DNA of 64,000 nucleotides from DTU015 sp012837895 (lineage in GTDB: Bacteria; Bacillota; Sulfobacillia; Fermentithermobacillales; Fermentithermobacillaceae): the NCBI GenBank assembly GCA_050952085.1, contig JBMNKH010000003.1, positions 345,563 through 409,562 on the forward strand, given 5' to 3'. Position 1 is the first letter of the stretch, and each line of letters begins with the position of its first letter. Shown in pieces: positions 44,619 through 53,046 of the stretch. The notes beneath the pieces are model-generated. The model worked only from the letters and a program-made list of their open reading frames with translations, made no database searches and had not been told where the DNA came from. The position numbers and the translations under genes are program-made.

Positions 44619-45818
44619 TCAAATCCCGCCGCACAGGCCACAGTTAGCGCACGAAGGATTTGAAATCACATAGACCGGCCTGTTGTTCAAAAGCTGGTCA
44701 CAATTAGCATTCTTTATGAGCTGGAGTGGCATCCACACTCCGGCTGCCATGGTCAATATCCCGGTAATCACTGCTGCTATATAAGCACTCAAGGGCATAA
44801 CGTCACCTATCTCAAGCAAACCGGCCAGGTAGTGTCCTGCAACCACGCCCAGCACTATTCCAGGCAAGCTGATGAAAGCAGCTTCAAGCGTCATTGACCT
44901 CCGGAGGTCAGCTACTGTGCCGCCCAACACCCTGAAAATCCCAAGTGAACGTTTGCGGCCCAGGAAAGACACAGTTAGCACACAGGTGATGGCAGCTGCG
45001 GCAGACAAGAGCACCAGGAGGGAGATAAACTGCCAGGATGAGAAAGCTCCCCTGGTTGCCCTCTTGAGGGACATTGTGCCTGAATAGGGTGTGATAACCC
45101 TGGCCATGTACGGCGCGTTTTTCTCAATATCTGAGAAGTACCTGTTTATATGTGAAGTCCCAACAGGACTCCCCGGGTCGAACCCGAAATGCTCTGACAG
45201 TTCAAGTAAGATCCCCTGGTGCCTGTTGTCAAGTTTGCTAATGAAATCAGGGTTTACCAAGGCCCATCCGTAGAGGGCCGGATAACCTTCGGCTGTATCA
45301 GGCAGTATCACGTCTGCCCAACCCAGCTTTTGAAACGGATTGCCTTGAGCCCACGCCGAGATGCCTGATGGTGTATCACCGGCTTCTACAGGGAAAAGCA
45401 GCTGGATTGTATCTTCCGGCAAGTCATAGCCTGCCCCCAGCAGTGACAATCTCCCTACGTTTGATTCCACTTCTGCCCATTCCACCCTGTAAGTCGAACC
45501 CGGCCACCTTAGCGATTTTTGAAAGGCGCTCACGTCACCAACGTCACCATCAAACACAATGATGCCATGAAAGGGCAATCTGCCCAGATGTACCCTAGCG
45601 GCAAGCACTTCTACGTTCTTAGCTATGATGGTGGTAATCAAGAACGATACCGCCACACTAAGCAGCACTGAACACGCCACAAGCAGGGCGAAGGTCTTGG
45701 TGAACCTGATCCTCCTGCGGGCGATCAGGTTATAAACAGGGAAATTGGGTTTTGGGCGTTCTATCTGCAGGGGCTTGCCTTGACCCGGAATATATGCCCT
45801 GCTAGATGAGGGTACCAT
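44619..45818 (-). CDS. FtsX-like ABC exporter permease with Cys-rich tail
   Basis: A 399-residue permease: one N-terminal membrane segment (about residues 40-65), an extracytoplasmic domain of about 200 residues, then three membrane segments forming the FtsX/MacB domain (FLGRKRSLGIFRVLGG motif after the first). The last ten residues are CANCGLCGGI, a cluster of three cysteines unusual for this family. The ATG at 45818 has AGGAG eight bases upstream; GTG at 45827 is an alternative. It overlaps the end of the ATPase gene. With the permease at 46505-47956 it should form the membrane part of the exporter. Confidence 0.85.
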   Translation of the reverse strand: MVPSSSRAYIPGQGKPLQIERPKPNFPVYNLIARRRIRFTKTFALLVACSVLLSVAVSFLITTIIAKNVEVLAARVHLGRLPFHGIIVFDGDVGDVSAFQKSLRWPGSTYRVEWAEVESNVGRLSLLGAGYDLPEDTIQLLFPVEAGDTPSGISAWAQGNPFQKLGWADVILPDTAEGYPALYGWALVNPDFISKLDNRHQGILLELSEHFGFDPGSPVGTSHINRYFSDIEKNAPYMARVITPYSGTMSLKRATRGAFSSWQFISLLVLLSAAAAITCVLTVSFLGRKRSLGIFRVLGGTVADLRRSMTLEAAFISLPGIVLGVVAGHYLAGLLEIGDVMPLSAYIAAVITGILTMAAGVWMPLQLIKNANCDQLLNNRPVYVISNPSCANCGLCGGI

Positions 45819-46512
45819 GCCGGTCACTCCTCTCCACGATCTCGCCGTCTACGATTTTGACTACGATGTCAGCATATTCGATGAAACTCTCGTCGTGGGT
45901 GGCTATAATGAAAGTCTGCTTTTCTTCTGCGTTGAACTTAGCGAACAGGTCCATGATTTCCCTGGAGCGTGCCGAATCGAGGTTGCCTGTAGGTTCATCT
46001 GCCAGCACCACTGCGGGACGTGTGGCAAGCGCCCTGCATATTGCCACACGCTGTTGCTCGCCGCCGCTGAGCTCTGACGGGTAGTGCTTCATCCTGTCAA
46101 GCAGACCAACGGCCTCAAGCAGCTCTGTGGTCCTCCTAGCGATTGCGTCATCTTTATACCCTGCCAGCCTCATGGGCAGCCCGATGTTTTCCACGGCGGT
46201 GAGCTCAGGAAGCAGGTTAAAGAACTGGAACACCATGCCTATTTCAGTTCTCCTCAGCATTGCAAGGTCATCTTCGGAAAGCCGCGAGAATTTGCGGCCT
46301 TTCAGTATGACCTCGCCGTGGCTGGGGCGGTCTATCCCCCCAAGGATGTTGAGGAGCGTAGTCTTGCCTGAGCCGGACGGCCCCATTATCACAACAAACG
46401 AGCCCTCAGGTACTTCCATTTCAACGTCTCTTAAAGCAAATAGTCCTTCTCCCACAGGGTAGAACTTGGAAATCTCGTGACAACTGATTATAGGCCCGGT
46501 CCATCTATTCAC
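45802..46512 (-). CDS. ABC transporter ATP-binding protein (LolD/MacB type)
   Basis: A 236-residue ATPase. Walker A GPSGSGKTT is at about residues 43-51, the Q-loop in GMVFQFFNLLPELTA, the signature LSGGEQQR and Walker B VVLADEPT with the D-loop GNLDS. These match mechanotransmission-type exporters that move lipoproteins, peptides or drugs across or out of the membrane. The GTG start overlaps the end of the first permease gene by 8 bp, and its 3' end overlaps the second permease, so all are co-translated. Confidence 0.94.
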   Translation of the reverse strand: MNRWTGPIISCHEISKFYPVGEGLFALRDVEMEVPEGSFVVIMGPSGSGKTTLLNILGGIDRPSHGEVILKGRKFSRLSEDDLAMLRRTEIGMVFQFFNLLPELTAVENIGLPMRLAGYKDDAIARRTTELLEAVGLLDRMKHYPSELSGGEQQRVAICRALATRPAVVLADEPTGNLDSARSREIMDLFAKFNAEEKQTFIIATHDESFIEYADIVVKIVDGEIVERSDRHGTLI

Positions 46513-47956
46513 GACTCAGCACCTCCGCACATGATAGTCGGGACGCCCACCAGGCGATCCCGAAACCGATTGCCAGGGATAAACCTATTGAAAGGCCCAT
46601 TATTTTGCCGCAATCGCCTAGGGCTTGAATCAACCATTCTCTAAAGGTAAGGTCAGATCCGATTAGTGTAATCAAGTAAAGCAAGTTACCTGCAACTATG
46701 CCGAAAAACGTGCCTGCAGCTGAAACGTATGCCACCAGGGTTAAGATGTATTGGATGATGTTGCCTGAAGTAGCTCCCACAACCCTGAGTAGTCCCAGTT
46801 TGCGCTTTTGTTGTGCAATGGTTATGTATATGTTGCCTGCTACCACCACAGAGGCAAATCCTATTATCAGGGACGAGTACACGCTGTGCATGTCAGGGGG
46901 CATCACCACATGGCTGGTTTGGTAGCCCCTGGCTTCAGCTACCGGATAAACGCCGTAGTCGCTCCCAAGGGCTTCCCGTATGAGCCTGGTGGTTTCCCTT
47001 AGTTTGGCACTTCTGTCCACGGTGACTGCGATCTGGTAGGTTGGGAAGTCCAGGTCAAAGTCACCGGAACCGTAAGTGGCGGGTACAGATCCAAGTTCCT
47101 TGAGGATTTTCTCAAACACTTTCATGGGCACAAGAAGTTCCTGCCGTTCCCAGTAAACCGGTATCGTGGGGGGAGGCCCGCCGCTGTCTCTAGGTGCCTC
47201 CAGATCGACTTCCTCACCTACTTGGATAGCGTATTTCTGAGAAACGGCAAAGCTGTACTGTTGCGCTCCGTTCCAATCGACTGCCAATTGAGGGACAAAG
47301 CCGGCAGGTGAGCCGGAACGGTACACTATGGGCTTAGGCACTGTAATAGATACCGCGTCGCCTATCTTAAGATTCGAAAAAGGCCTGCCTCTATTTGGGA
47401 CTACGACCTCTGGCAAATCTCCTTGGGCAAAAGGAGGGTATTTGTCCGCGTCTTGAGTGAGGTGGGGTTCTATCGGATGGCCTTCCAAATCAAATCCTCT
47501 CAGGAAGGCCAGGGTTGTTCCATGGTCCGTGGTGATTACACAAGGCAGTGAACGGTAGGCTGAAACCCGCTTTACGTTTGGTATGTTGGCTATCTGCTGT
47601 ATGATGTCCCGGGGGATCATCCCCCGCCATCCTGCACAAGCTTCTTCGGCAAGGTAACCCTTTGTGGCGGCGTCCGGGAAATAGTACAAGAGGTGGGATT
47701 GCCAATCGCTTCCGTGCCAGTTTCTCCAGATGAGCATGTTGGTTTCAGATGATGACAAAGGTGCTTGTGCTGGGAAGATGAGTATATCACCCCCGGAGAA
47801 GGTTCGCTCAGGCAAGGCAACCCCCACGTTGTAACCTTCAGGAACTACCCTGAGCAGGACAACGATCATGGCAGCCAGGGCACAGGTAACGATACCTACA
47901 ACGGTCCGGGTAGGGTTGCGCCTGGTTTCCGTTACTGCAAGTTTGGAAAAGTCCAT
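46505..47956 (-). CDS. FtsX-like ABC exporter permease, first gene of the operon
   Basis: A 483-residue permease with an N-terminal membrane segment (about residues 20-40), a large extracytoplasmic domain (about 45-350) and three C-terminal membrane segments with the FtsX motif QQKRKLGLLRVVGATSGNI. It differs in length and soluble domain from the second permease, so the exporter is a heterodimer. ATG at 47956 follows AGGTGATAAA. Downstream in order come the ATPase, second permease, MutL-like and barrel-sandwich genes. The exported substrate is unknown. Confidence 0.88.
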   Translation of the reverse strand: MDFSKLAVTETRRNPTRTVVGIVTCALAAMIVVLLRVVPEGYNVGVALPERTFSGGDILIFPAQAPLSSSETNMLIWRNWHGSDWQSHLLYYFPDAATKGYLAEEACAGWRGMIPRDIIQQIANIPNVKRVSAYRSLPCVITTDHGTTLAFLRGFDLEGHPIEPHLTQDADKYPPFAQGDLPEVVVPNRGRPFSNLKIGDAVSITVPKPIVYRSGSPAGFVPQLAVDWNGAQQYSFAVSQKYAIQVGEEVDLEAPRDSGGPPPTIPVYWERQELLVPMKVFEKILKELGSVPATYGSGDFDLDFPTYQIAVTVDRSAKLRETTRLIREALGSDYGVYPVAEARGYQTSHVVMPPDMHSVYSSLIIGFASVVVAGNIYITIAQQKRKLGLLRVVGATSGNIIQYILTLVAYVSAAGTFFGIVAGNLLYLITLIGSDLTFREWLIQALGDCGKIMGLSIGLSLAIGFGIAWWASRLSCAEVLSRE

Positions 47957-48081
47957 ACTTTATCACCTGCCTTGGTACTGATGCTCTAGTTTCTCTTTGG
48001 CTGGGTAGATTCCTCCTGTAGACCAAAATATGTATCAGGGGCGGGCGTCACGGATACTTCGCGCATATATTTCATGTCAAC

Positions 48082-49577
48082 GGACAGTGATTTTGTCACC
48101 CCCAAGAATACTAATTTGGACAGTGAAAATGTCACCCTCTTTGTTTAAGAAGTGGCGGCGTCCGCCGCCACTTCTCAGTTTTGGTATTGCTGAAGAATCA
48201 AGCTAAGTCTTTTGTTTCTCTTCTGGAAGTACTGTTCTACCGGGTCATCGTGTTTCGGTGGAATCTTGAACTTCAGCCACGGGTTGTTGGGATTAGGTTT
48301 GCGTCCCGTGGGTTTTTTCCCAGCAGGGGCAGGTACAGGCTTGGGTGCCGGTACGGGTTCGAATTCGCAAAGGAAATACAGTTTTTCCTGGTACATGGCT
48401 TCTATGGAGCCATCCAAGTGGATTAGTACTTGAACCTTGGCTCTGGGCGGTAAAGATGCAAGGTTGCCTTTTTGGTCAACCAGCTTGTACTTGCGGCCAG
48501 AGTAGGAGATTACAGAGCATTTTGCTTGGCGGTCTTCCTTGATACAGATTATGGTTTCAAGATCCCGGCCTGTCATGCGGGGGAGAAAAGCCGGTTCAGG
48601 GTCTTGCGGGTCCACTGCAAAACGGGCGTTAAACCTCTCTATGAAGCCGGGAAGAAACGTATTCGCCTCTTCAATCGTTGTAATCCCTGCAAGCCTCATT
48701 TCCACCCTTAAACGGCTCTGTAGGGTTTCCCACAGGCGTTCAATCCGGCCTTTGGCCTGGGGCGACCGTGCGTGAACGTGGGATATTCCTAACTCGTCGA
48801 TCACCCTGCCGAATTGAGTAAGGGCTACTTGTTTGCCTTCCAGTTCCTCTTCAATGGTGAGTTTGTCTTTCTTGGGTGAGAAGAAGATGGTGTGCCCGTC
48901 AGTGTAAAGGGCTCTGGGGATGCCGTAATGGGTAATCATGTACTTGAGGAGTTCAAGATATCCTTTTAAGTCTTCCTGAGGCCTGAAATGAAGCCCAAGT
49001 ATCTTACCGGTTGCATCATCGATTGCGCCATGAAGGTCACACTTAGGTCCCCTGTCTTCAATCCATTCAAAGGGGCTGGCATCCATTTGCACCAGCATGC
49101 CCGGCTTCGGTGCCCTGTCCCGGCTTTTCCGGCGGCGCCTCGACTGTTTGCGGGAATGAGGATTGGGGATCCCTCTCTCTTTCAGTATCCTCCTTACCGA
49201 CCTGGCGGAGATATGTACGTCTTGATATTCGGCCAAAAGCTCTGAGATGTGCTGGGCACTTGCATCCTTGTACAAATCTTGAGCTAGCGCAGCGACCATA
49301 TCTCTGATATCCTCAGATATGGTGTGTTTGGGTGTGCGGCCTCTGTTGCCATGCATGAGGGCCGCAACACCTTTTTCTTTCATCCCTTTCTTCAACCGTT
49401 TCACCTGCCGCTCGCTAAGGCCCAAGAGTTCAGCTGCCAGCTTGACTGTCAGTTTCCCGTCCAGTACTTGTTCCATGACGTAAACTCTTCGTGCTTCCTT
49501 TGCGCTCAAGGAAAAGTGTTCTCCTCTCATGGTGACATTTTCTCTGTCCGCTTACAGGGTGACAATATCACTGGCCG
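48082..49577 (-). mobile_element. ISNCY (IS1202-like) insertion sequence
   Basis: About 1.5 kb. Each end carries two copies of a motif like GGACAGTGAxxxTGTCACC: at 48082-48100 and 48118-48136 on the left, and inverted at 49531-49549 and 49559-49577 on the right. The enclosed transposase is intact. The outer right end recurs as a solo end at 20602-20655. I see no obvious target duplication. Confidence 0.85.
48175..49530 (-). CDS. ISNCY family DDE transposase
   Basis: A 451-residue transposase. Residues 1-60 hold a helix-turn-helix (LTVKLAAELLGLSERQVKRL). The core has the catalytic triad: Asp in VQMDASPFEW, Asp in YTDGHTIFF and Glu in AKGRIERLWE. A basic, proline-rich C-terminal extension follows. 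The length and motifs match the IS1202 branch of the ISNCY group. The gene fills the element and appears intact, so the copy could be active. The ATG at 49530 lies right at the inner terminal motif. Confidence 0.93.
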   Translation of the reverse strand: MRGEHFSLSAKEARRVYVMEQVLDGKLTVKLAAELLGLSERQVKRLKKGMKEKGVAALMHGNRGRTPKHTISEDIRDMVAALAQDLYKDASAQHISELLAEYQDVHISARSVRRILKERGIPNPHSRKQSRRRRKSRDRAPKPGMLVQMDASPFEWIEDRGPKCDLHGAIDDATGKILGLHFRPQEDLKGYLELLKYMITHYGIPRALYTDGHTIFFSPKKDKLTIEEELEGKQVALTQFGRVIDELGISHVHARSPQAKGRIERLWETLQSRLRVEMRLAGITTIEEANTFLPGFIERFNARFAVDPQDPEPAFLPRMTGRDLETIICIKEDRQAKCSVISYSGRKYKLVDQKGNLASLPPRAKVQVLIHLDGSIEAMYQEKLYFLCEFEPVPAPKPVPAPAGKKPTGRKPNPNNPWLKFKIPPKHDDPVEQYFQKRNKRLSLILQQYQN

Positions 49578-49719
49578 GTAGCAGAGGTTGTGTGGTCAGG
49601 TTTGATGTAAGGAACTCTTGAGTTATAATTTTGATATCTAGCATTTTGTTCGTGGCGATAGAGCGCAATTGTAGAAGAATGCGGAATAAGAATAATTAAG
49701 TTTTTGAGGAGAGGTTAAT

Positions 49720-49827
49720 ATGAGTGATAAGAATAATAATCACAAAGATGATTTAAAGGATAATGAAAAGAAAACTGAAGGAACATCTTATATTGCTTTG
49801 GGTATTGCATTAGGTGCTGCAAGTTGA
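49720..49827 (+). CDS. Truncated small AT-rich protein (glycine-zipper-like)
   Basis: ATG at 49720 behind GAGGAGAGG opens a 35-codon gene whose product starts with a polar Asn/Lys-rich stretch and then SYIALGIALGAA, the start of a Gly/Ala membrane helix. Coding then stops where an IS-like end begins (about 49828). The local AT richness is unlike the neighbours and suggests transfer from a low-GC Bacillota. It is probably the 5' end of a longer small membrane protein, now non-functional. Confidence 0.5.
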   Translation: MSDKNNNHKDDLKDNEKKTEGTSYIALGIALGAAS

Positions 49828-49950
49828 GTCCGTATAATTGTGTAAAATTGGTTTCCCCATGAAATAAAAGAAGCCATTTCTTGTGTCCCTCGGTTAGAAT
49901 GAAATTGCAACCATAACATCCTAGAGAGGAGACATCAGAAATGGCTTGTT
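49828..49950 (+). mobile_element. Probable insertion-sequence end fragment
   Basis: This stretch starts abruptly after the truncated gene with GAGTCCGTATAATTGTGTAA. A ribosome site (GAGAGGAG, 49923-49930) and an ATG at 49940 with only 14 codons follow, before the M23 gene frame takes over. It looks like the 5' end of an IS with the first codons of its transposase. No matching second end was found. Confidence 0.4.
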
Positions 49951-50925
49951 GTGGCGAAGCTGAAATGGACTCTGCCCGAGACTAAAGTCAGGAGGGCTGG
50001 TGATCTAGTGCGAGTCGTAGGAGCTATTGCCGTCTTCGGGTCTGCGATTGCTCTCGCTGGTACCGCTGTCTGGGGGTTATGGAGGACTCCCAAGGTTAAC
50101 CCCGGCCCGGTTCTGTCCGGTGGGTTTCTCACGCTCGGTCTGGCTATACTCTTGCATCTGGCCTACCCCTGGTTCACCCTTGGGTACTCGGCCAGATTCA
50201 CGGTTCTGGCTTTGTCGATCTTCTCGGGGCTATCTCAAGTCTTTACGGCTTTGCGGGTGTCTTCGCGGACTGGAAGGCCAGTTATGTTTGCTAGGCAGGA
50301 TTGGGTTAGGCTCCTTGCCGCTATTGTCGTTGGGGTAGTGATCCCGGCGTTGGCCGTGAGCGCTCCAAGGCGCGATGTCCTGAGAATCAAGTCACCTTTC
50401 TCAACCGGTGTCTGGTATGTGGCGCAAGGTGGAGGACTATCGCTGGTCAATCATCACTTCGCTGTTCCGGCACAACGCTACAGCCTTGACCTTGTGAGAT
50501 TGGACGGAGCAGGACGGAGCTGTTCTGGTCCCAGGTCATCGCTGGAGTCCTACCCAGCATGGGGGAGCCGAGTGCAGTCACCAGTCTCTGGCCTGATTGT
50601 TAATGTGGTCGATGGCCTGCCCGATATGCCCATCGGCCAGCGCGATGTAGAAAACCCTGCCGGAAATCATATTGTACTTGAGACCGATGATGGAACTAGG
50701 CTTCTCCTGGCTCACCTTCGCCGCGGTTCGATTGTGGTTCGCCCAGGTACGCGAGTAGAGCCTGGAGAAGCCTTGGCTGAAGTCGGGAACAGCGGAAACA
50801 CCTCGGAGCCCCACCTTCACATTCAGGCGATGAAGCCTGCCGAGGGTGATGTCTGGGCAGGTGTTCCCATTGAGATCGGAGGACGCATTTTCCATAGAGG
50901 TCAACTGCTGCGAACGGAGCGCTGA
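49951..50925 (+). CDS. M23 family metallopeptidase with N-terminal membrane segments
   Basis: A 324-residue protein. Four hydrophobic segments in residues 20-140 anchor it; the rest is a LytM/M23 peptidase domain that cuts peptidoglycan cross-bridges or other peptides outside the cell. The zinc-site motifs are NHHFAVPAQRYSLDL, LLLAHLRRG and the closing GNTSEPHLHIQ. The GTG at 49951 lies just after an IS-like end, so the native start and promoter may be lost. It lies before the PadR locus and the order may be original. Confidence 0.85.
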   Translation: MAKLKWTLPETKVRRAGDLVRVVGAIAVFGSAIALAGTAVWGLWRTPKVNPGPVLSGGFLTLGLAILLHLAYPWFTLGYSARFTVLALSIFSGLSQVFTALRVSSRTGRPVMFARQDWVRLLAAIVVGVVIPALAVSAPRRDVLRIKSPFSTGVWYVAQGGGLSLVNHHFAVPAQRYSLDLVRLDGAGRSCSGPRSSLESYPAWGSRVQSPVSGLIVNVVDGLPDMPIGQRDVENPAGNHIVLETDDGTRLLLAHLRRGSIVVRPGTRVEPGEALAEVGNSGNTSEPHLHIQAMKPAEGDVWAGVPIEIGGRIFHRGQLLRTER

Positions 50926-50935
50926 GTAGTGGGGG

Positions 50936-51055
50936 CTTGTGCAGTTGTTGCTTTGCTAGAGTAAATTCGTCAAGGATTTCTGTGAACTTGCCAGATGCCA
51001 TCAGCGCCAGGTAGTTGCGTACGACTCTTTCCGGTGTGATCTCTAGGGAACCCAT
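50936..51055 (-). pseudogene. NTF2/SnoaL-like gene remnant
   Basis: From the ATG at 51055 about 38 codons (LEITPERVVRNYLALMASGKF) resemble the first helix of NTF2/SnoaL-like proteins. The frame then runs antisense through the end of the M23 gene, where it is not protein-like. It is probably a 5' fragment left by a rearrangement. The family call is weak. Confidence 0.3.
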
Positions 51056-51091
51056 GAGATCATCATCCTTGAGCTACTAAGCAAAAAGGAC

Positions 51092-51361
51092 ATGCACGGG
51101 TACGAGATCATCCAGGAGATGGCACTCTTATCTAATAGAGCGTTTTCCATGAGCCAAGGTAGTCTTTATCCATTGCTCCACGTCATGGAGAGCAAGAGGT
51201 ATATCGACTCGTACGAGGAGACCGTAAATGGTAGAAAGCGCCGCTGCTACACACTGACCGACGAAGGGCGCTCAGTCTTAGCGGACAAGAAGAACCAATG
51301 GGAAGTCATGGTCAACGCCATGGAGCGCATACTGGGGAGGGTACTAAGTGAGCAATCCTAA
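51092..51361 (+). CDS. PadR family transcriptional regulator
   Basis: At least 89 residues of a winged-helix PadR regulator (MHGYEIIQEM, SQGSLYPLLHVMESKRYI, GRKRRCYTLTDEGR). Protein-like sequence continues upstream as IIILELLSKKD, typical of the PadR N-terminus, but no ATG/GTG/TTG precedes it before a TAG at 51044. The 5' end may therefore have been damaged, or ATG 51092 is used with loss of the first helix. The following gene overlaps it by 14 bp, the usual PadR-HAAS pairing that controls a membrane protein. Confidence 0.75.
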   Translation: MHGYEIIQEMALLSNRAFSMSQGSLYPLLHVMESKRYIDSYEETVNGRKRRCYTLTDEGRSVLADKKNQWEVMVNAMERILGRVLSEQS

Positions 51362-51547
51362 ATGGATGGAGGATTATGTCAACGGCATGCTTCTAGAAGT
51401 ATGCGACACCTCTTATCATCGAAGAGCAAAAGCTGAGTTGATGAACCATCTGTCCGAAGAGTACCAGCTCTTGACTGAACGGGGATATGAACCGGAAGAA
51501 GCCAGAGCCAAGGTAACTGAGCAGATGGGGGTCGAGTCCTTTTCTTT
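51348..51547 (+). pseudogene. HAAS/permease-prefix domain protein cut by IS256
   Basis: GTG at 51348 opens a gene whose product begins with a helical domain (RRAKAELMNHLSEEYQLL, ARAKVTEQMG) typical of the HAAS or permease-prefix N-terminus found after PadR regulators. Native coding ends at 51547 where the IS256 element starts; the last codons to a stop at 51590 belong to the IS. The missing part would normally be a multi-pass membrane protein. Confidence 0.75.
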
Positions 51548-52914
51548 CTGTAAAAACCCCTCAGACGACTGGTATGTAACACTGGCCTAACTCCCCGCGA
51601 CGGCTGGTTCGGGAACGCCGGCGCCCTCTGCAGCCGCCCGCCCCTGCTTCCACTCGATGTACGCCCTCATGTCGAAGTACTGCCGGTCAGTCGACCATGC
51701 CTCGTCCTTCTCCATCAGTAGAGCCCCAAGCAGGCGTACAGCCGATTCGGCGTTGGGGAAGTATACGGATCACCCTCTCGCGCCTGCGCACCTCTTCGTT
51801 CAGCCTCTCAATGCCGTTGGTCGTCCGTAGGCGCTTGCGGTACTGCTCCGGCAGGTTCAATACCGCCACCGCGTCGTCGAACCCCTCTTCCAGGATGTTT
51901 ACCGCCCTGGGCGCCCGGCTTGCCGAAGTTGTCCATGACCCTCCTGCAGCATCTGCCTGGCCGTTTCCACGTCCGGCGCCTCCCAGATCACCCGGAGCTG
52001 GGAGTGGAGCTCAGCCCTGCAGCTGCTTTGGGCGTGGCATCGAGGATGTTCCGGGTGAAGTGGGTCTGGCACCTCTGCCACATGACTCCCTGAAACTGAG
52101 TCTCCACAGCCTTCACCAGCCCGCCGTGGTGGTCCGAGGTCACAAGGTCCACGCCCCAAAGCCCCCTTCCCTTGAGCCAGGAGAAGAAGTCACACCAGCT
52201 GGTGTAGGTCTCGCTGTCCCCGATCCAAAACCCCAGCACCTCGCGGTACCCCTTCATGTTCACCCCAATGGCGATGAGCGCGCTCTGTGGCCTAACCTGC
52301 CCATTCTTCCTCACCTTGAGCACTATCGCGTCCACCATCACGAATGGGTAGGCCTCTTTGAGCGGCCTTTCGTTCCACGCCTTCACCAGAGGGTCCAGCC
52401 TCTTGCACAGTTCAGACACTGGCGTCTTCGAGAACTCTGTGCCGCATAGCTCCTCGGTGATCTTGGCCACTTTCCTGGTCGATACCCCGTTTATCACCAT
52501 CTCCATGAGTGCCAGGATCAGGGCCTGCTCACTCCTCTGGAACCGGGCAAAAAGCTCAGGTGAGAACTTCCCCTCTCGTACCTGAGGCACTGACAGCGTC
52601 AAACGCCCGACCCGGGTGGTCATGGTGCGGGGCTTGAACCCGTTTCGGTACCCAAGCCTTTCTTCTGTTCTTTCAAAAGGCTTCACCTGCAGAGCTTCTG
52701 TCACCTCGGCTTGAAGCACCTGGTTCAACACCTGCTCCACTAATCTCGCCATGGCGCCGTCTTCTTTGAATAGTCCGTGCACGATCTCGTCCGAAAGCGT
52801 AATCTGATATTGGGTCACCGTTGCTCCTCCTCCGACTAGTGATCTTCCAATCAACCAGTCTATCAGAGGGGCCGGTGGCCCGAGCTATGTTCTCGTCACG
52901 ATCCCTTTTTACAG
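51548..52914 (-). mobile_element. IS256 family element
   Basis: About 1.37 kb bounded by inverted ends starting CTGTAAAAA (51548) and, inverted, ending TTTTTACAG (52914). The transposase inside is frameshifted. The 9 bp outside each end differ, so no target duplication remains and adjacent DNA has probably been deleted. Confidence 0.85.
51587..52818 (-). pseudogene. IS256-type mutator transposase, frameshifted
   Basis: GTG at 52818 after GGAGGAG starts a normal IS256-type transposase (LGYRNGFKPRTMTTRVG, FVMVDAIVLKVR, WGVDLVTSDHHGG with catalytic Asp residues). After about 52015 the frame breaks, and coding continues in other frames (ELHSQLRVIWEAPDVETARQ, then LPEQYRKRLRTTNGIERLNE with the catalytic Glu, then the C-terminal part to a TAG at 51587). 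At least two indels make this copy inactive. Confidence 0.88.
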
Positions 52915-53034
52915 AAGTTTAAGGACGCTACTGGTGCCGGCAGGATAATTAGCGAATTTTTGCGAAATGAGTCTGATCGATTATACCGTCGGGCTAGACT
53001 CTTGCTCGATCATACTGACCACTTGACTCTATAG
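52915..53034 (+). pseudogene. C-terminal fragment of a gene upstream of the radical SAM gene
   Basis: Directly after the IS256 end the frame reads KFKDATGAGRIISEFLR then SDRLYRRARLLLDHTDHLTL to a TAG at 53032-53034, 12 bp before the radical SAM gene. It looks like the last 39 codons of a lost upstream operon member. The family is unknown. Confidence 0.45.
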
Positions 53035-53046
53035 GGAGCTTGGCAT

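Noticed and set aside
50696..51055. A 119-codon minus-strand gene
   Set aside because: Beyond the first 38 codons it is antisense to the M23 peptidase gene and not protein-like; only the short remnant is kept.
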